Shown here one piece after another: positions 36,285 to 46,058 of a stretch of 64,000 bases of DNA (positions are counted from its first letter, which is position 1; each line of letters begins with the position of its first letter). The notes beneath the pieces were generated by a model. The model was not told the origin of the DNA. It made no database searches and was given only the letters and a program-made list of their open reading frames with translations. The DNA is from PALSA-188 sp963720075 (GTDB taxonomy: Bacteria; Acidobacteriota; Terriglobia; Terriglobales; Acidobacteriaceae): positions 186,001-250,000 of the forward strand of contig CAVREG010000019.1 in assembly GCA_963720075.1 (NCBI GenBank), read 5' to 3'. A program made the translations under genes and the position numbers.

Positions 36285-36390
36285 ATGCAGCCTAGGGCGT
36301 AGCCCTGGGTACAGAGTGGGAAATGAGCCAGCACTGGAAGGGCGAAAGAGCAGTTTGCGACACCGACGTGTCGAACAATTCACAAATTAT
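36285..36390. repeat. Diverged intergenic repeat (CCTAGGGCGTAGCCCTGGG type)
   Basis: An imperfect palindrome CCTAGGGCGTAGCCCTGGG is followed by TGGAAGGGCGAAAGAGC and CGACACCGACGTGTCG. This pattern recalls short intergenic repeats common in Acidobacteriota; I know it from memory and cannot search for other copies. Confidence 0.4.
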
Positions 36391-36443
36391 GAAAACCGGG
36401 GAGGGATGAAGCTCATGCCGACCGCGTGCGCAGAGTCCACAAC

Positions 36444-36998
36444 ATGGATCAAACCGATGAAAAGTACGAAAAATCCGAAAAGACTAACCGAAGCACCACA
36501 AAGCACTCGTCGCGACGCCTCGCGAAAACCGCGGGCACTCTGGACACCAAAGAACTGGGAGACTTGGGCGAATTGGCGTTTGTTCTTGCTGCCAGTGCGA
36601 AGGGCCTCGCCGTATCCAAGCCCTATGGCGATTGCCGCCGCTACGACCTGATAGTGGATTCCGGCCGCCGCCTGCTGCGCATTCAGGTGAAGTCCGTCTA
36701 CAGTCTCCGCCGCAACGGTAGCTTCCACGTCAATACGGCACGGAAGGCCAACTCAAGTAGTGTCTTTTACACAGCCGACGACATCGACTTTCTGGCGGCT
36801 TACGTGGCGCCCAGAGATATTTGGTACCTGATTCCGGTCAGCGCCGTTCTTAGAAGGTCGGGCATTCGTTTGCACCCCGACGGCTTAAAGACGAATAGGG
36901 GCGGACACGCAAAATACGAGGTCTATCGTGAAGCCTGGAACCAGTTGGACGAACGCATCAACAGCGGGATGACTCAGAAGACGAAGTCCAATCCATAA
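36444..36998 (+). CDS. PD-(D/E)XK endonuclease-like protein
   Basis: After a Lys/Ser/Thr-rich N-terminus, the core shows ELGDLGELAFVLAAS, then GDCRRYDLIVD (the catalytic Asp) and LLRIQVKSVY (the QxK half of the motif). This resembles the PDDEXK family that includes the intron homing enzyme I-Ssp6803I. The length of 184 is similar. No intron or intein is visible around it. The start is uncertain: a GTG at 36426 adds six residues. It follows a repeat-rich gap, as would a mobile or recently inserted gene. Confidence 0.7.
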   Translation: MDQTDEKYEKSEKTNRSTTKHSSRRLAKTAGTLDTKELGDLGELAFVLAASAKGLAVSKPYGDCRRYDLIVDSGRRLLRIQVKSVYSLRRNGSFHVNTARKANSSSVFYTADDIDFLAAYVAPRDIWYLIPVSAVLRRSGIRLHPDGLKTNRGGHAKYEVYREAWNQLDERINSGMTQKTKSNP

Positions 36999-37001
36999 AA
37001 C

Positions 37002-37017
37002 TTGTCATTCCGAGCCG
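37002..37017. repeat. Dispersed repeat segment shared with 24788-24803
   Basis: The same 16 bases as at 24788 (TTGTCATTCCGAGCCG) occur five bases after the nuclease-like gene and continue into GAGGAATCTGC at about 37051. Confidence 0.6.
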
Positions 37018-37111
37018 CTTGTCTGGCATCGGCCTCGAATTAGACCGCGAGGAATCTGCTTTCCGGACGTAGAAGAGCAAACTTTACGCAACTCATAAAT
37101 TCTATAATCGC

Positions 37112-38692
37112 TCATTCGAAACCAAGCTCTTTCCACTTGCGATCCACCAACGCCTTGGTTTCGGCGTCCATAAGAATCTCATCTGGCCAGGGGCGGTTGA
37201 AGCCTTCGCTTGGCCACTTGCGGGTGGCATCAATGCCCATCTTTGAGCCGTAGTTGGGTAGGCGCGAAGCGTGATCTAACGAATCAACCGGGCCGAGCAT
37301 GAATTGAATGTCGCGCTCGGGATCAATGTGATTTAAAGCTTTAAGGGTAACGTCGGCAATATCCTGAACGTTGACGTCTTCGTCCACAACGATAATGCAC
37401 TTGGTGAACATCGCCTGCCCCAGCGACCAGACGGCGTTCATGACTTTGCGCGACTGTCCCGGATAAGACTTCTTGATCGAGACGATCATCAGATTGTGGA
37501 AGACGCCTTCAATCGGCAGATTGATGTCCACAATTTCAGGAATCGTTAGCTTCATCAGCGGCAGGAAAATGCGTTCAACAGCCTTACCCATATAAGCATC
37601 TTCCATGGGAGGCTTGCCGACGATGGTCGTCGAATAAATCGGATCTTTGCGATGAGTGACGCAGCTCAGATGAAAAACGGGATACAAATCCTCGAGCGAA
37701 TAGAAACCGGTGTGATCTCCGAAGGGGCCCTCGGTGCGAAGTTCGTCGAGATGTACGTGCCCTTCGAGAACGATTTCGGAAGATGCTGGAACTTCGAGAT
37801 CAACCGTCTCGCATTTCACAAGCTCTACCGGTTTTTGGCGCAAAAATCCGGCAATCAAATATTCTTCAATATCAGGAGGAGCGGGAACGATCGCCGAAAA
37901 AGTAACAGCAGGATCGGTGCCGATGGCAACGGCAACTTCCATCTTTCCCGAAGGCCGATCGCCTTCGATAAGAACCGATCCGCCAGAAGATCGCGCCATG
38001 ACATCAACCGCGGCGCCCCGGGTGTCCCATCCTTCCCCGGTGGGAGTTCCAGAAACAGCCGCGCGCATGCGCTCGCGGTAATGCTCCGCCGCAATCTTCT
38101 GCCGCTGCCAATGTGCGCCTAGGGTGTGTGGATCGTGAACTTGAAGGCGATACATCCCGACATTTCGCTTTCCAGTATTTGGATCGCGAGTTACCACGCA
38201 GGGGAGGGTGATGAAGCGTCCGGCATCTTTGGGCCAGCATTTCAGAATCGGGAAATAGTCCAGTGAGAAATTATCGCGGCGGATGACTTCTTTGCAGGGT
38301 CCTGTCGAGACTGTCTTGGGAAAGAACTTGCCCATCTCGGCGAGCATGGGCAGCATCTTTACTTTGTCCAGGAAGCCTTGCGGGGATTTCACGTCCATGA
38401 ACTGTCGAATGCGATTTGCAACTTCATCGAGCGAGTTGACCTCAAGGGCAAGGTTCATGCGGCGAGCCGATCCGAACTGGTTGATCAAGACCTGGGCGCC
38501 GGGATGGCCTTTAACATTTTGAAACAGAAGCGCCGGTCCGCCGGGTGCAGCGTGGGAACTGCCGCAATTCTTACTAACGCGGTCGGTGATCTCGGCGATT
38601 TCGAGAATTGGATCTACTTCGCCGGAAATCTTTTTTAGTTCGCCGGCGCGGTCGAGAGCGGAGATCCAAGAGCGCAAATCGTCGTAAGCCAA
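37112..38692 (-). CDS. UbiD-family decarboxylase
   Basis: The enzyme belongs to the prenylated-FMN-dependent decarboxylases. Typical parts are the start YDDLRSWISALDRAGELKKI, the substrate segment GMYRLQVHDPHTLGAHWQ, and the catalytic region EGPFGDHTGFY. The C-terminus has GIDATRKWPSEGF. In bacteria without ubiquinone such proteins usually serve menaquinone synthesis (futalosine or classical branch), but aromatic-acid decarboxylases share the family. No UbiX gene is in the window. The 526 residues are normal. Confidence 0.88.
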   Translation of the reverse strand: MAYDDLRSWISALDRAGELKKISGEVDPILEIAEITDRVSKNCGSSHAAPGGPALLFQNVKGHPGAQVLINQFGSARRMNLALEVNSLDEVANRIRQFMDVKSPQGFLDKVKMLPMLAEMGKFFPKTVSTGPCKEVIRRDNFSLDYFPILKCWPKDAGRFITLPCVVTRDPNTGKRNVGMYRLQVHDPHTLGAHWQRQKIAAEHYRERMRAAVSGTPTGEGWDTRGAAVDVMARSSGGSVLIEGDRPSGKMEVAVAIGTDPAVTFSAIVPAPPDIEEYLIAGFLRQKPVELVKCETVDLEVPASSEIVLEGHVHLDELRTEGPFGDHTGFYSLEDLYPVFHLSCVTHRKDPIYSTTIVGKPPMEDAYMGKAVERIFLPLMKLTIPEIVDINLPIEGVFHNLMIVSIKKSYPGQSRKVMNAVWSLGQAMFTKCIIVVDEDVNVQDIADVTLKALNHIDPERDIQFMLGPVDSLDHASRLPNYGSKMGIDATRKWPSEGFNRPWPDEILMDAETKALVDRKWKELGFE

Positions 38693-38766
38693 GGAAACCT
38701 CTTTCTTAGAAAATATGCCTGCGCGGGGACAGCCGTGCCAGGCCGTTCAGCTTTTTGCACTCGACT

Positions 38767-38789
38767 GGACAGCCGAGAGGCGGCTGTCC
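38767..38789. repeat. Intergenic hairpin (GGACAGCCG family)
   Basis: GGACAGCCG (38767-38775) pairs with CGGCTGTCC (38781-38789) around AGAGG. It lies in the gap between divergent ubiD-like and M15 genes. A diverged second half (GGGACAGCCGTGCC) is at about 38726. Confidence 0.7.
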
Positions 38790-38873
38790 CTACGTGTGCG
38801 TAACGGGAATTATATAGTTCATTTCCCTTCTGAATCTTCGTAGCGGTTTATCTCAATAACAAAGGACAACTTT

Positions 38874-39407
38874 ATGACAGAAATTGTAGACGCTGGCGGA
38901 AGTGTGTCTTCCAATACGATTCTTTTACCACCGAAAGGAATAGACGAAATCGTCGCGACTTTTGGAGACATTCACGATTACATTCAGGCTGATGGAACCC
39001 TGGATGTAAATTGGCCGATAAAGTTTCTCGACTATGTGGCACTGCCGGTTCCGCTAATGCTTTCATTCGATCATACAAAGACCATTACACATTTTCGGTG
39101 TCACAAACTTCTGGTTGATATGTTGGAGGCCGTTTTTGTGGAGATCAAGAACCGAGGGCTGGAGCCGGACTTATATAGCTTTGGAGGATGCTTTTCATTT
39201 CGTCCGCAGCGAACTGGGAGCAAGCTGTCCGCGCATAGCTGGGGCATCGCGATTGACTTGAATTCAGAAAGCAATGCTCAGGGGACAGCGGGCGATATGA
39301 ATCCCGGGGTCGTCTCGGTGTTCCAGCAAGCCGGGTTTGAATGGGGCGGAGACTGGCCCGGAAGAGCCAAGGATCCCATGCATTTTCAATTTTGCACGGG
39401 ATACTAA
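38874..39407 (+). CDS. M15-family metallopeptidase (D,D-carboxypeptidase / endolysin-like)
   Basis: The motif SAHSWGIAIDLNSE supplies the first zinc His and Asp, and KDPMHFQF the last His, as in VanY-like and L-Ala-D-Glu peptidases. FGGCFSFRPQR precedes them. It should cut peptidoglycan peptides. No signal peptide is visible, unlike most cell-wall carboxypeptidases; phage-type lysins often lack one. No other phage genes are near. AAGGA about seven bases upstream supports the start. Confidence 0.8.
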   Translation: MTEIVDAGGSVSSNTILLPPKGIDEIVATFGDIHDYIQADGTLDVNWPIKFLDYVALPVPLMLSFDHTKTITHFRCHKLLVDMLEAVFVEIKNRGLEPDLYSFGGCFSFRPQRTGSKLSAHSWGIAIDLNSESNAQGTAGDMNPGVVSVFQQAGFEWGGDWPGRAKDPMHFQFCTGY

Positions 39408-39776
39408 TCCTCTGCGATTCAGTGGGTTTACTATCAAACTGTATACGCGCAGGACTTCAACAGTCGGAGATAGGAGTGTGCTCTGAAGCTCCAAGTATCC
39501 AGGGCAGTCCCACTCGTTCGCAGCAAGCCCGAATGAGTGGGGCAGCCGGCCGGCCGAAGGCTGTTGACCGCCGACATTATCGTCCCCACCCTTGCGAAAA
39601 TCGCGCAAGGGTGGGGCAGCCATTTTCTTAGGATTGTTGAGAAGATAAAAATCTACAAAGATGGGCCAGCCCGCCAGACTCTTCAAAACACGGCACGCGC
39701 ATCCCGCCAGGAAAATTCCTGCGCTGAAAGTCACGAGAATCGTGATATTTTGTGTCTGGTTCTAGGGAGACACAAT
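39408..39776. other. Intergenic stretch with long palindrome
   Basis: No gene is convincing here. A GGCCGGCCGGCCGAAGGC-like GC-rich patch at about 39545 and the long hairpin at 39584-39616 dominate. Confidence 0.5.
39584..39616. repeat. Perfect 13-bp-arm hairpin repeat
   Basis: CCCCACCCTTGCG (39584-39596) pairs exactly with CGCAAGGGTGGGG (39604-39616) around AAAATCG. A diverged copy is at 35921-35947. No U-tract is present, so it is not a normal terminator. Confidence 0.7.
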
Positions 39777-40820
39777 ATGCAATGGGCAAAAGTCTTACTG
39801 GTGTTGGCATGCGCAACTGCTGCACTCATGCCGTTGGATTCGAGTGCGCAGACTGGAACTGGTCCCACAGACTCCAAGGCGAAAAAAACATTTGAGGAAG
39901 CGGTTGAGTATCAAAGCAAGCACGCAACCGGATCCGCCTTCGACGAGTTCAAGAAGGCCGACAAGCAGGATGGCGGTCACTGCGTGGAGTGCCAGAACCG
40001 GATGATTGAATATGGCATTGAGCGCCAGGACTGGAAGACGGCTGAATTCGCGGCAAACGAACTGATTTCCGAGGCCCAGGGCGACCAAGCGACGGCACTC
40101 GGGCATTATCAGCTGGGAATAGTAATGATGCGGGAAGGAGCGGTCAAAAATAAAGATGAGCTATTCGCTCGCGCGAACGACGAGTTTGCCAAGGCACTGG
40201 CTGCCGTTCCAAGATTTCCCGGCGCGATATATGCGGACGGCCTGGCCCTCGCGCGCCTGAAGCGAGACGATGCGGCAACGGCGCGGTTTCAAGACTTCAC
40301 AAAAATGAGACCAGTGGATGATCCGGACCGGCAGCGGGCTCTTCGCTATATCAGCGAGCCAGCATTGGCGAGGGCCAGGATGGCGCCCGCCTTCGCGATT
40401 ACGACCATAGATGGGCAGCACCTTACGCTTGACGATCTGAAGGGGAAAGTTGTGCTTATAGACTTCTGGGCTACCTGGTGCCCGTCCTGTCGGGAGGCTT
40501 TACCCCATATTCGAAAGATCGCAAAAACATTTCAAGGCCAGCCGCTGGTTGTGTTGAGCGTGAGCCTGGACGACGACGAACAAAAGTGGAAGGATTTCGT
40601 AATCAAGAATGAAATGACATGGATTCAATACCGCGATGGCGGCTTCGGTGGCCGCGTGGCAGAACTGTTTGCGGTGCATGCGATTCCGCAAACCTTCACC
40701 ATTGACGCGGACGGCGTGCTGCAAGATCAGCAAATAGGAGACGCGTCCATCGAAGGCAAACTCAAGAAGCTGATCGCCAAGGCAGAAGAGCTCCAGACGA
40801 CGAGGATTGCGGCACAATAA
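39777..40820 (+). CDS. Exported TlpA-like thioredoxin with N-terminal TPR-like region
   Basis: A signal peptide (MQWAKVLLVLACATAALMPL, cut near SSAQ) precedes an alpha-helical repeat region of about 180 residues. A TlpA/ResA-type thioredoxin domain follows, with the active site WATWCPSCREALP and the cis-Pro in IPQTFTID. It would reduce or handle disulfides in the periplasm. The AGGGAGA site seven bases upstream of the ATG at 39777 decides the start; the frame itself extends to 39537. The Cys pair CVECQ in the helical region is unusual. Confidence 0.88.
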   Translation: MQWAKVLLVLACATAALMPLDSSAQTGTGPTDSKAKKTFEEAVEYQSKHATGSAFDEFKKADKQDGGHCVECQNRMIEYGIERQDWKTAEFAANELISEAQGDQATALGHYQLGIVMMREGAVKNKDELFARANDEFAKALAAVPRFPGAIYADGLALARLKRDDAATARFQDFTKMRPVDDPDRQRALRYISEPALARARMAPAFAITTIDGQHLTLDDLKGKVVLIDFWATWCPSCREALPHIRKIAKTFQGQPLVVLSVSLDDDEQKWKDFVIKNEMTWIQYRDGGFGGRVAELFAVHAIPQTFTIDADGVLQDQQIGDASIEGKLKKLIAKAEELQTTRIAAQ

Positions 40821-40893
40821 ATTTCGCTGCCGCGAAAATCCCCGTCCCTTCCCTACGAAGACCGTAGAGCCAAGGGACGATGAATTCTATTGT

Positions 40894-43182
40894 TTATTTC
40901 GAACTCACCTCGAATGTTCCGGTGATTCCTTCGGCGGCGTTCGGGGCGATCCATACGTCGTAGGCTCCGAGAGGGACGAGCCACTTCATGTTTGGATCGT
41001 AGGATCCCAGGTTATCTGCTTCGACGCTGAATTCGACTGTCTTGTGCTCGCCTGGCGCTAATGTAATCCGCTGGAATCCTTTCAGTTCGCGGACAGGGCG
41101 TGAAGTGGGGGCCACGCGGTCATGAACATAAAACTGCACGACTTCAGTTCCCGCGCGCTTGCCGGTATTTTCTATTTCCGCCGATACTCGCAGCGTGTCT
41201 GATGGACTAATGGTTGGATTTTCCACGCGCAAATTTGTGTATTTAAATGTCGTATAAGTGAGCCCATATCCGAAGGTAAAAAGCGGTTCGCCGCTTTCGT
41301 CGAGATATCCGGTGTGCCAGCGGGTGTCGGAGCTAGGGCGTCCGGTGTTTTTATGGTTGTAATAAATCGGAATCTGCCCGACAGATCGCGGCCAGCTTAT
41401 GGGAAGGCGCGCGCTGGGTGAGGCGTCCCCAAAAAGCAAGTCGGCGATGGCGTTTCCCGCCTGCACTCCCGGAAACCACGCCTGCATGATCGCAGGCACG
41501 TGGTCGCTAGCCCAGGTGATGTTCAGGGGACGTCCACTCTCTAAAACGAGCACAACCGGCTTCCCTGTTGCGACGACGGATTCCAAAAGCTGCAGTTGTT
41601 TGCCGGGAAGATCAAGGCTAGCGCGCGAACTGGCTTCGCCAGTCATCTGCGCAAGTTCTCCGAGGAACATGATTACGACATCGGCTTTGTTGGCGGCGGC
41701 GATCGCGTCGTCGATGCTTGCTGGCGCGGCCTCGTTACCGGCTCCTGCCGCTCCCGTCGCAGTAGTCGGAGCGGGTACGAAGCCGTGGAGTCCGGGATTC
41801 TTGTACACCTTTTCCATGGACGGAATGTCCGCGCCTTTAGCGTACAAAATATCCGCATTCGGCAATCTGGCTTTGATTCCTTCCAGTGGCGAGACGGCGT
41901 CGCTGGCTTTCCCATTTCCAGCCCACGGACCAAGTTGATCGGCTTTGGAATCCGCCAGCTGTCCGATAACAGCGATCGTCTTCGCATTTGGATCGAGTGG
42001 CAGAAGGTTGTTTTGATTCCTCAAAAGCACAATTGATTCCTGCGCCATCTTGCGCTCGACCTGCAAGTTCGCGGGAGAGAGGATGACATCATGCGCGCGG
42101 CGTGGGTCGGTATAGGGATTGGCGAAGAGTCCCGCCTGAAACTTAATCCGCAGCACTCGGCGCACGGCTTGGTCGAGAACACTCATGGGCACGGCGCCGG
42201 ACTTTACTAATGCGGGCAGCTGCGTTCCGAAGTCGCCGCCAGCCATATCCATATCCACGCCAGCTAAGATTGCTTTCTGCGCCGCCTCACTGCTGTCGGC
42301 GGCAATTCCATGAGCGATGAGTTCGTGGACGGAGGTATAGTCGCTGACCACAAATCCGTTGAATCCCCATTCATTGCGAAGGATGTCGGTCAGTGTGTGA
42401 TGATTGGCAGTCGCCGGCACGCCGTTCAGGTCTTCGAATCCGGCCATGATTGTGCCGGTTCCTGCTTCGACCGCCGCGTGAAACGGCGGCAGATAAACTT
42501 CACGCAGCAGCTGTTCGGAAATATCCACGGTGTTGTAATCGCGTCCGCCTTCGACGGCACCGTAAGCAGCGAAGTGTTTCGCGCATGCGATGACACTCTG
42601 CGGGTCGGCGATATTCGATCCCCGGAAACCGCGTACCCGCGCCACGGCGACCATTGATCCCAAGTATGGATCTTCGCCGGCGCCTTCGACGATGCGTCCC
42701 CATCGGGGATCGCGGGCGATATCAACCATCGGAGCGAACACCCATTTCACTCCATCGGCCGTCGCTTCTTTGGCTGCTACGCGCTCTGACTGCTGGATCA
42801 AATCGAGATCGAAGCTGCTTGCACTTCCAATGGGAACCGGAAAGATGGTGCGATAGCCGTGAATCACATCCAAGCCAAAGAGCAGCGGGATTTTCATTGG
42901 CGATTTTTCGATGGCGATGCGCTGCGCTGCATTGGTTCTGTCTGCTCCGAAAACGTTAAACAGCGACCCAGATCTTCCGTGCCGCACCAAGTCAAGATTT
43001 TGCGGACTGTCGCCATCGTATTGTGCAAGCTGACCTGCCTTTTCTTCGATCGTCATGCGCTTCAGCAGATCGTCAATACGGCGCTCGGTAGCGCCGGAGT
43101 CCAGAGAGGCTTGGGAAAACACGAACGAGCAGGAAGCCAACAGCAAAATCAGCGCTGAGGAAGCGCGACGAATAAAAATCAT
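40894..43182 (-). CDS. bglX: Exported GH3 beta-glucosidase (BglX-like)
   Basis: A signal peptide (about 1-25) is followed by the GH3 barrel with LAQYDGDS, the segment FAPMVDIARDPRWGRIVEGAGEDPYL and KHFAAYGAVEGGRDYNTVDIS. The nucleophile Asp lies in FVVSDYTSVHELI. Next come the alpha/beta sandwich and a C-terminal fibronectin-like domain (FTFGYGLTYTTFKY onward). It releases glucose from beta-linked oligosaccharides in the periplasm. I start at the ATG at 43182, five bases after GGAGG, instead of the TTG one codon earlier. The 762 residues match E. coli BglX (765). Confidence 0.93.
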   Translation of the reverse strand: MIFIRRASSALILLLASCSFVFSQASLDSGATERRIDDLLKRMTIEEKAGQLAQYDGDSPQNLDLVRHGRSGSLFNVFGADRTNAAQRIAIEKSPMKIPLLFGLDVIHGYRTIFPVPIGSASSFDLDLIQQSERVAAKEATADGVKWVFAPMVDIARDPRWGRIVEGAGEDPYLGSMVAVARVRGFRGSNIADPQSVIACAKHFAAYGAVEGGRDYNTVDISEQLLREVYLPPFHAAVEAGTGTIMAGFEDLNGVPATANHHTLTDILRNEWGFNGFVVSDYTSVHELIAHGIAADSSEAAQKAILAGVDMDMAGGDFGTQLPALVKSGAVPMSVLDQAVRRVLRIKFQAGLFANPYTDPRRAHDVILSPANLQVERKMAQESIVLLRNQNNLLPLDPNAKTIAVIGQLADSKADQLGPWAGNGKASDAVSPLEGIKARLPNADILYAKGADIPSMEKVYKNPGLHGFVPAPTTATGAAGAGNEAAPASIDDAIAAANKADVVIMFLGELAQMTGEASSRASLDLPGKQLQLLESVVATGKPVVLVLESGRPLNITWASDHVPAIMQAWFPGVQAGNAIADLLFGDASPSARLPISWPRSVGQIPIYYNHKNTGRPSSDTRWHTGYLDESGEPLFTFGYGLTYTTFKYTNLRVENPTISPSDTLRVSAEIENTGKRAGTEVVQFYVHDRVAPTSRPVRELKGFQRITLAPGEHKTVEFSVEADNLGSYDPNMKWLVPLGAYDVWIAPNAAEGITGTFEVSSK

Positions 43183-43400
43183 CAATTCCTCCGAAATTTG
43201 TTAGCAGCAGGATCATTGCTGGAAAGTGGCTTCGCCGTCAAGGTGGGGAGCGTAGAAGGGTCTCTTTTGACAAGACCGGAAAGTCGCGCAGGTGCCGCCA
43301 TTGCGCCCTAAAAACTGTACAAACGGCCTACTGCTTTATTTCTTGCGATGAGATGTCGGGGTATTTAAAAGTCGCGCGGCATTTGGGTCAACGTTACCGT

Positions 43401-45875
43401 TCAGTCCCCAGTACCGCAACTGCAAATTCCCTGGCCGCTTCCCAGTCTTTGTACATACTGGCATTGACTCTGAACGCTCATGGGAGCGTTTTGACTTGGT
43501 GGCGTAACTGGCGAACTGCCACCGGTAACAGGAGGTGTTCCCGTGGTGATGGCTTGAATATGGGTAGCCCACATGGTTAGCGATCCCGCCGGAGAAAGCG
43601 AAGCGGGGTCACATGTTGGATTGCCTGCCACATCGGCTGAGTCAACCTCGATCGTTCCGCTGGTCAATGTCCCTCTGGTCAGAGGGTTCGATGTGAGATC
43701 ACTGGTAAGAGAGAGCGTCAGCAATCCGTTCTTGCTTACGCGACAGCCACAACACTCGCTCAATTGCTGGTCGGCGCTGAAGACATACACCATCGCGCAG
43801 AGATTCTCCGCCGCGCCTCCGGCATTGCTGACACGCAGCGTGCCATCAACTCCAGGTACATTGGCCTGATCAAAATAGGTATGGGACGATTTTCCACTCC
43901 GGGGCTTGTCTTCCGTCTCAACGTAATTAACGGGTATGACCGTCAGACTGCTAGAACCGGAAACGGAAAGGTAGCTGGCACTGATAGAGGCTGTTCCCAA
44001 GTCCGCGCCAGTTGCGATGCCCGAAGCGCTCACGGTGGCAATATCCGGATCCGAGGAAGTCCAGGTCGCATGGGTTGTCACAGTTCGCCTGGTGCCATCG
44101 CTAAAAAGTTCAACGGCGCGGAATTGCTGAGTAAAGCCGACCGTAATAGATGGAGCCGCGGGCGATAGGGCCAGTGAAACTGGAATTGCCGCCGAAACCG
44201 TAATTACGGTGGTACCGCTAATTGAGCCTTCGGCTGCGGCAATCGTCGCCGTCCCGAGACTTGTAGCCGTGACAAGGCCGGTAGCATTCAAATCCACCAC
44301 GCCGGGCACGGCGCCGCTCCAGGTAACCTTGCTGCTGATGTCCTGGGTGCTGCCGTCGTTATAGGTTCCGGTTGCGATGAGTTGCTGCGTCTCGCCTTTT
44401 GGCACTGACGGGTTCGCCGGTGATATCGCGATCGAAACCAGATTCACCGCAGGAACAGTCACAGTGTCAGAGCCGATAATGGAACCTGACGTGGCCGTGA
44501 CTGTTGCGGTGCCTGGACCCAGCGCAGTAACAAGACCCGCAGTGCTCAGATTCACTACGCCGGATAGCGCGCCAGTCCATGAAACTTTGCTTGTAATGTC
44601 TTGCGTGCTGCCGTCGTTGTAGGTTCCAGTGGCCGTCAGCTGCTGCGTCTTGCCGTCGAAAATGGACGGGTTCGCAGGCGTGACAGCGATCGAAACCAAA
44701 GTGGCGCCGGAAACCGTGAGGGTGTCAGAACCGCTGACGGAACCAGACGTAGCTGTGACTATCGCTGTCCCATTTGCAAGCGCCGTGATCAGTCCCCCGC
44801 CGCTGACGGTTGCCACACTGGCAGGGGACACTGTCCAAGCCACGGTACCGGTCACGTTTTGGCTGCTGGCATCAGTAAAGCTCCCAGTTACCGTCAATTG
44901 TTGCGTACCCCCTTTTGTCAGGGAAGGATTCGGCGGGGTAACGGCCAATGACGTTAACGCGGGTGGCCCAACGGTAATTGCGGCCGAAGCTCTCATCGAG
45001 CCGGAAACTGCAGATATAGTCGCACTACCTTGGGCCAGTGTCGAAACCAAGCCAGTTTGACTGATCGCCGCAACCGTTGCGGGCGACACGGTCCAAGCGA
45101 CGCTTGCTGTGACGTCCTGCGTAGTCCCGTCGCTAAAGGCTGCCGTAACTGTAATCTGCTGCGTTCGCCCCTTTGCGACGACAGCGCTCGAAGGCGACAT
45201 TGAGAGGGAAATCATATTCGGTGGAAGAACGGTGAGCGTCTCCGCGCCTCGGATTTGACCTGAAGTCGCCGTGATCATCGCGGTTCCGGAAGCAGTGCCA
45301 GTCACTAGTCCAGCAGAGTTCACGCTGGCAATTGCGGAACCCAACGAAGCCCAGGTTGCGGAGTTCGTTACATCCCCGGTGGTGCCGTCGCTGAATGTTC
45401 CGGTCGCTGCAAGCTGGATCGTACTTCCTTTCGGCACTGATGAGCCGGGCGGCGTGATTGAAATCGAAATGAGCGACGCTGGAGGAACCTTCAAAGTTAC
45501 TTTGCCGCTGATCGAGCCGGAGACCGCCTCTATTACCGTACTCCCCGGATGTTTTGCGGTGGCCAAACCAGATTTGTCCACCGAGGCGATGTCGGGATTT
45601 GTAGTGGTCCAAGTAACTGTGGAGGTCACGTCCTGTTTGCTACCGTTGGAAAAAACGCCGGTGACCGCGAATCGCTCGCTGTCTCCGATTGGCACAACCG
45701 GATTTGCGGGAGAAATCAGGAGGGACGTTAACGACTCGTCGCTATTTTTGCTCGAATGCGAGGACCCTGGGGCTCCGCCGCATGCGCTTAATATGCTCAG
45801 GAGGCAGGCCAGTGTGGCGATCGCGCCAATGGCTTTGAATCTTCCCGCGTAGCCCCTGATAACGCTGTGGCTCAT
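43401..45875 (-). CDS. Lipoprotein with seven Big2 repeats and a C-terminal eight-cysteine domain
   Basis: The signal peptide ends in a lipobox (LLSILSACGG). Seven bacterial Ig-like (Big2) repeats of about 86 residues follow; each has a core like SDGTTQDVT...W...VATVS...GLVTA.GTATITA. From about residue 645 the protein changes to a domain shared with the small proteins at 49158 and 50022: NLCAMVYVFSADQQL, then CCGCRVSKNGL, CDP, WATHIQ and RLGSGQGICSC. All eight cysteines of that domain are kept. The Big2 stalk probably presents it at the cell surface. The dyad at 46014-46029 lies about 140 bp upstream. Confidence 0.85.
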   Translation of the reverse strand: MSHSVIRGYAGRFKAIGAIATLACLLSILSACGGAPGSSHSSKNSDESLTSLLISPANPVVPIGDSERFAVTGVFSNGSKQDVTSTVTWTTTNPDIASVDKSGLATAKHPGSTVIEAVSGSISGKVTLKVPPASLISISITPPGSSVPKGSTIQLAATGTFSDGTTGDVTNSATWASLGSAIASVNSAGLVTGTASGTAMITATSGQIRGAETLTVLPPNMISLSMSPSSAVVAKGRTQQITVTAAFSDGTTQDVTASVAWTVSPATVAAISQTGLVSTLAQGSATISAVSGSMRASAAITVGPPALTSLAVTPPNPSLTKGGTQQLTVTGSFTDASSQNVTGTVAWTVSPASVATVSGGGLITALANGTAIVTATSGSVSGSDTLTVSGATLVSIAVTPANPSIFDGKTQQLTATGTYNDGSTQDITSKVSWTGALSGVVNLSTAGLVTALGPGTATVTATSGSIIGSDTVTVPAVNLVSIAISPANPSVPKGETQQLIATGTYNDGSTQDISSKVTWSGAVPGVVDLNATGLVTATSLGTATIAAAEGSISGTTVITVSAAIPVSLALSPAAPSITVGFTQQFRAVELFSDGTRRTVTTHATWTSSDPDIATVSASGIATGADLGTASISASYLSVSGSSSLTVIPVNYVETEDKPRSGKSSHTYFDQANVPGVDGTLRVSNAGGAAENLCAMVYVFSADQQLSECCGCRVSKNGLLTLSLTSDLTSNPLTRGTLTSGTIEVDSADVAGNPTCDPASLSPAGSLTMWATHIQAITTGTPPVTGGSSPVTPPSQNAPMSVQSQCQYVQRLGSGQGICSCGTGD

Positions 45876-46013
45876 AGTTATTCTAGCTGCCGGTCAGGGG
45901 GAAGACACGACTACCTAAACAGACTCATACTTTAGAATTACGTCAATAGTTGGGGAATGGCCTGAAGGCTCTAGACAATTTGAGCTAATTTAAGGTGATT
46001 AGCCTAGACGAAC

Positions 46014-46029
46014 TAACCCAAATGGGTTA
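46014..46029. promoter_or_regulatory. TAAnCC-N4-GGnTTA dyad upstream of the Big2 lipoprotein gene
   Basis: TAACCCAAATGGGTTA is a perfect 6-4-6 inverted repeat, the most symmetrical copy of the dyad found across this region. It lies between the lipoprotein start (45875) and the PilZ stop (46059). Confidence 0.65.
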
Positions 46030-46058
46030 TCTCATCTAAGACTAAGAGTAGCAGGGCT

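Larger units (their letters stand above)
35858..36443. other. Gene-poor stretch with repeats and a terminator
   Basis: No convincing coding region is seen here. It holds an imperfect hairpin repeat at 35921-35947 (ACCCTTGCCG/CGTAAGGGTGGG) related to the one at 39584. It also has an A/T-rich patch near 36120-36175, a terminator at 36182-36214 and a diverged intergenic repeat at about 36285-36390. Confidence 0.5.

Noticed and set aside
38874..39407. Prophage remnant indicated by the M15 peptidase
   Set aside because: No other phage gene, integrase or attachment site is present nearby.
43780..45700. Direct DNA repeats as a possible assembly artefact
   Set aside because: The units are diverged and encode regular Big2 domains in one frame, as expected for a real repeat protein.
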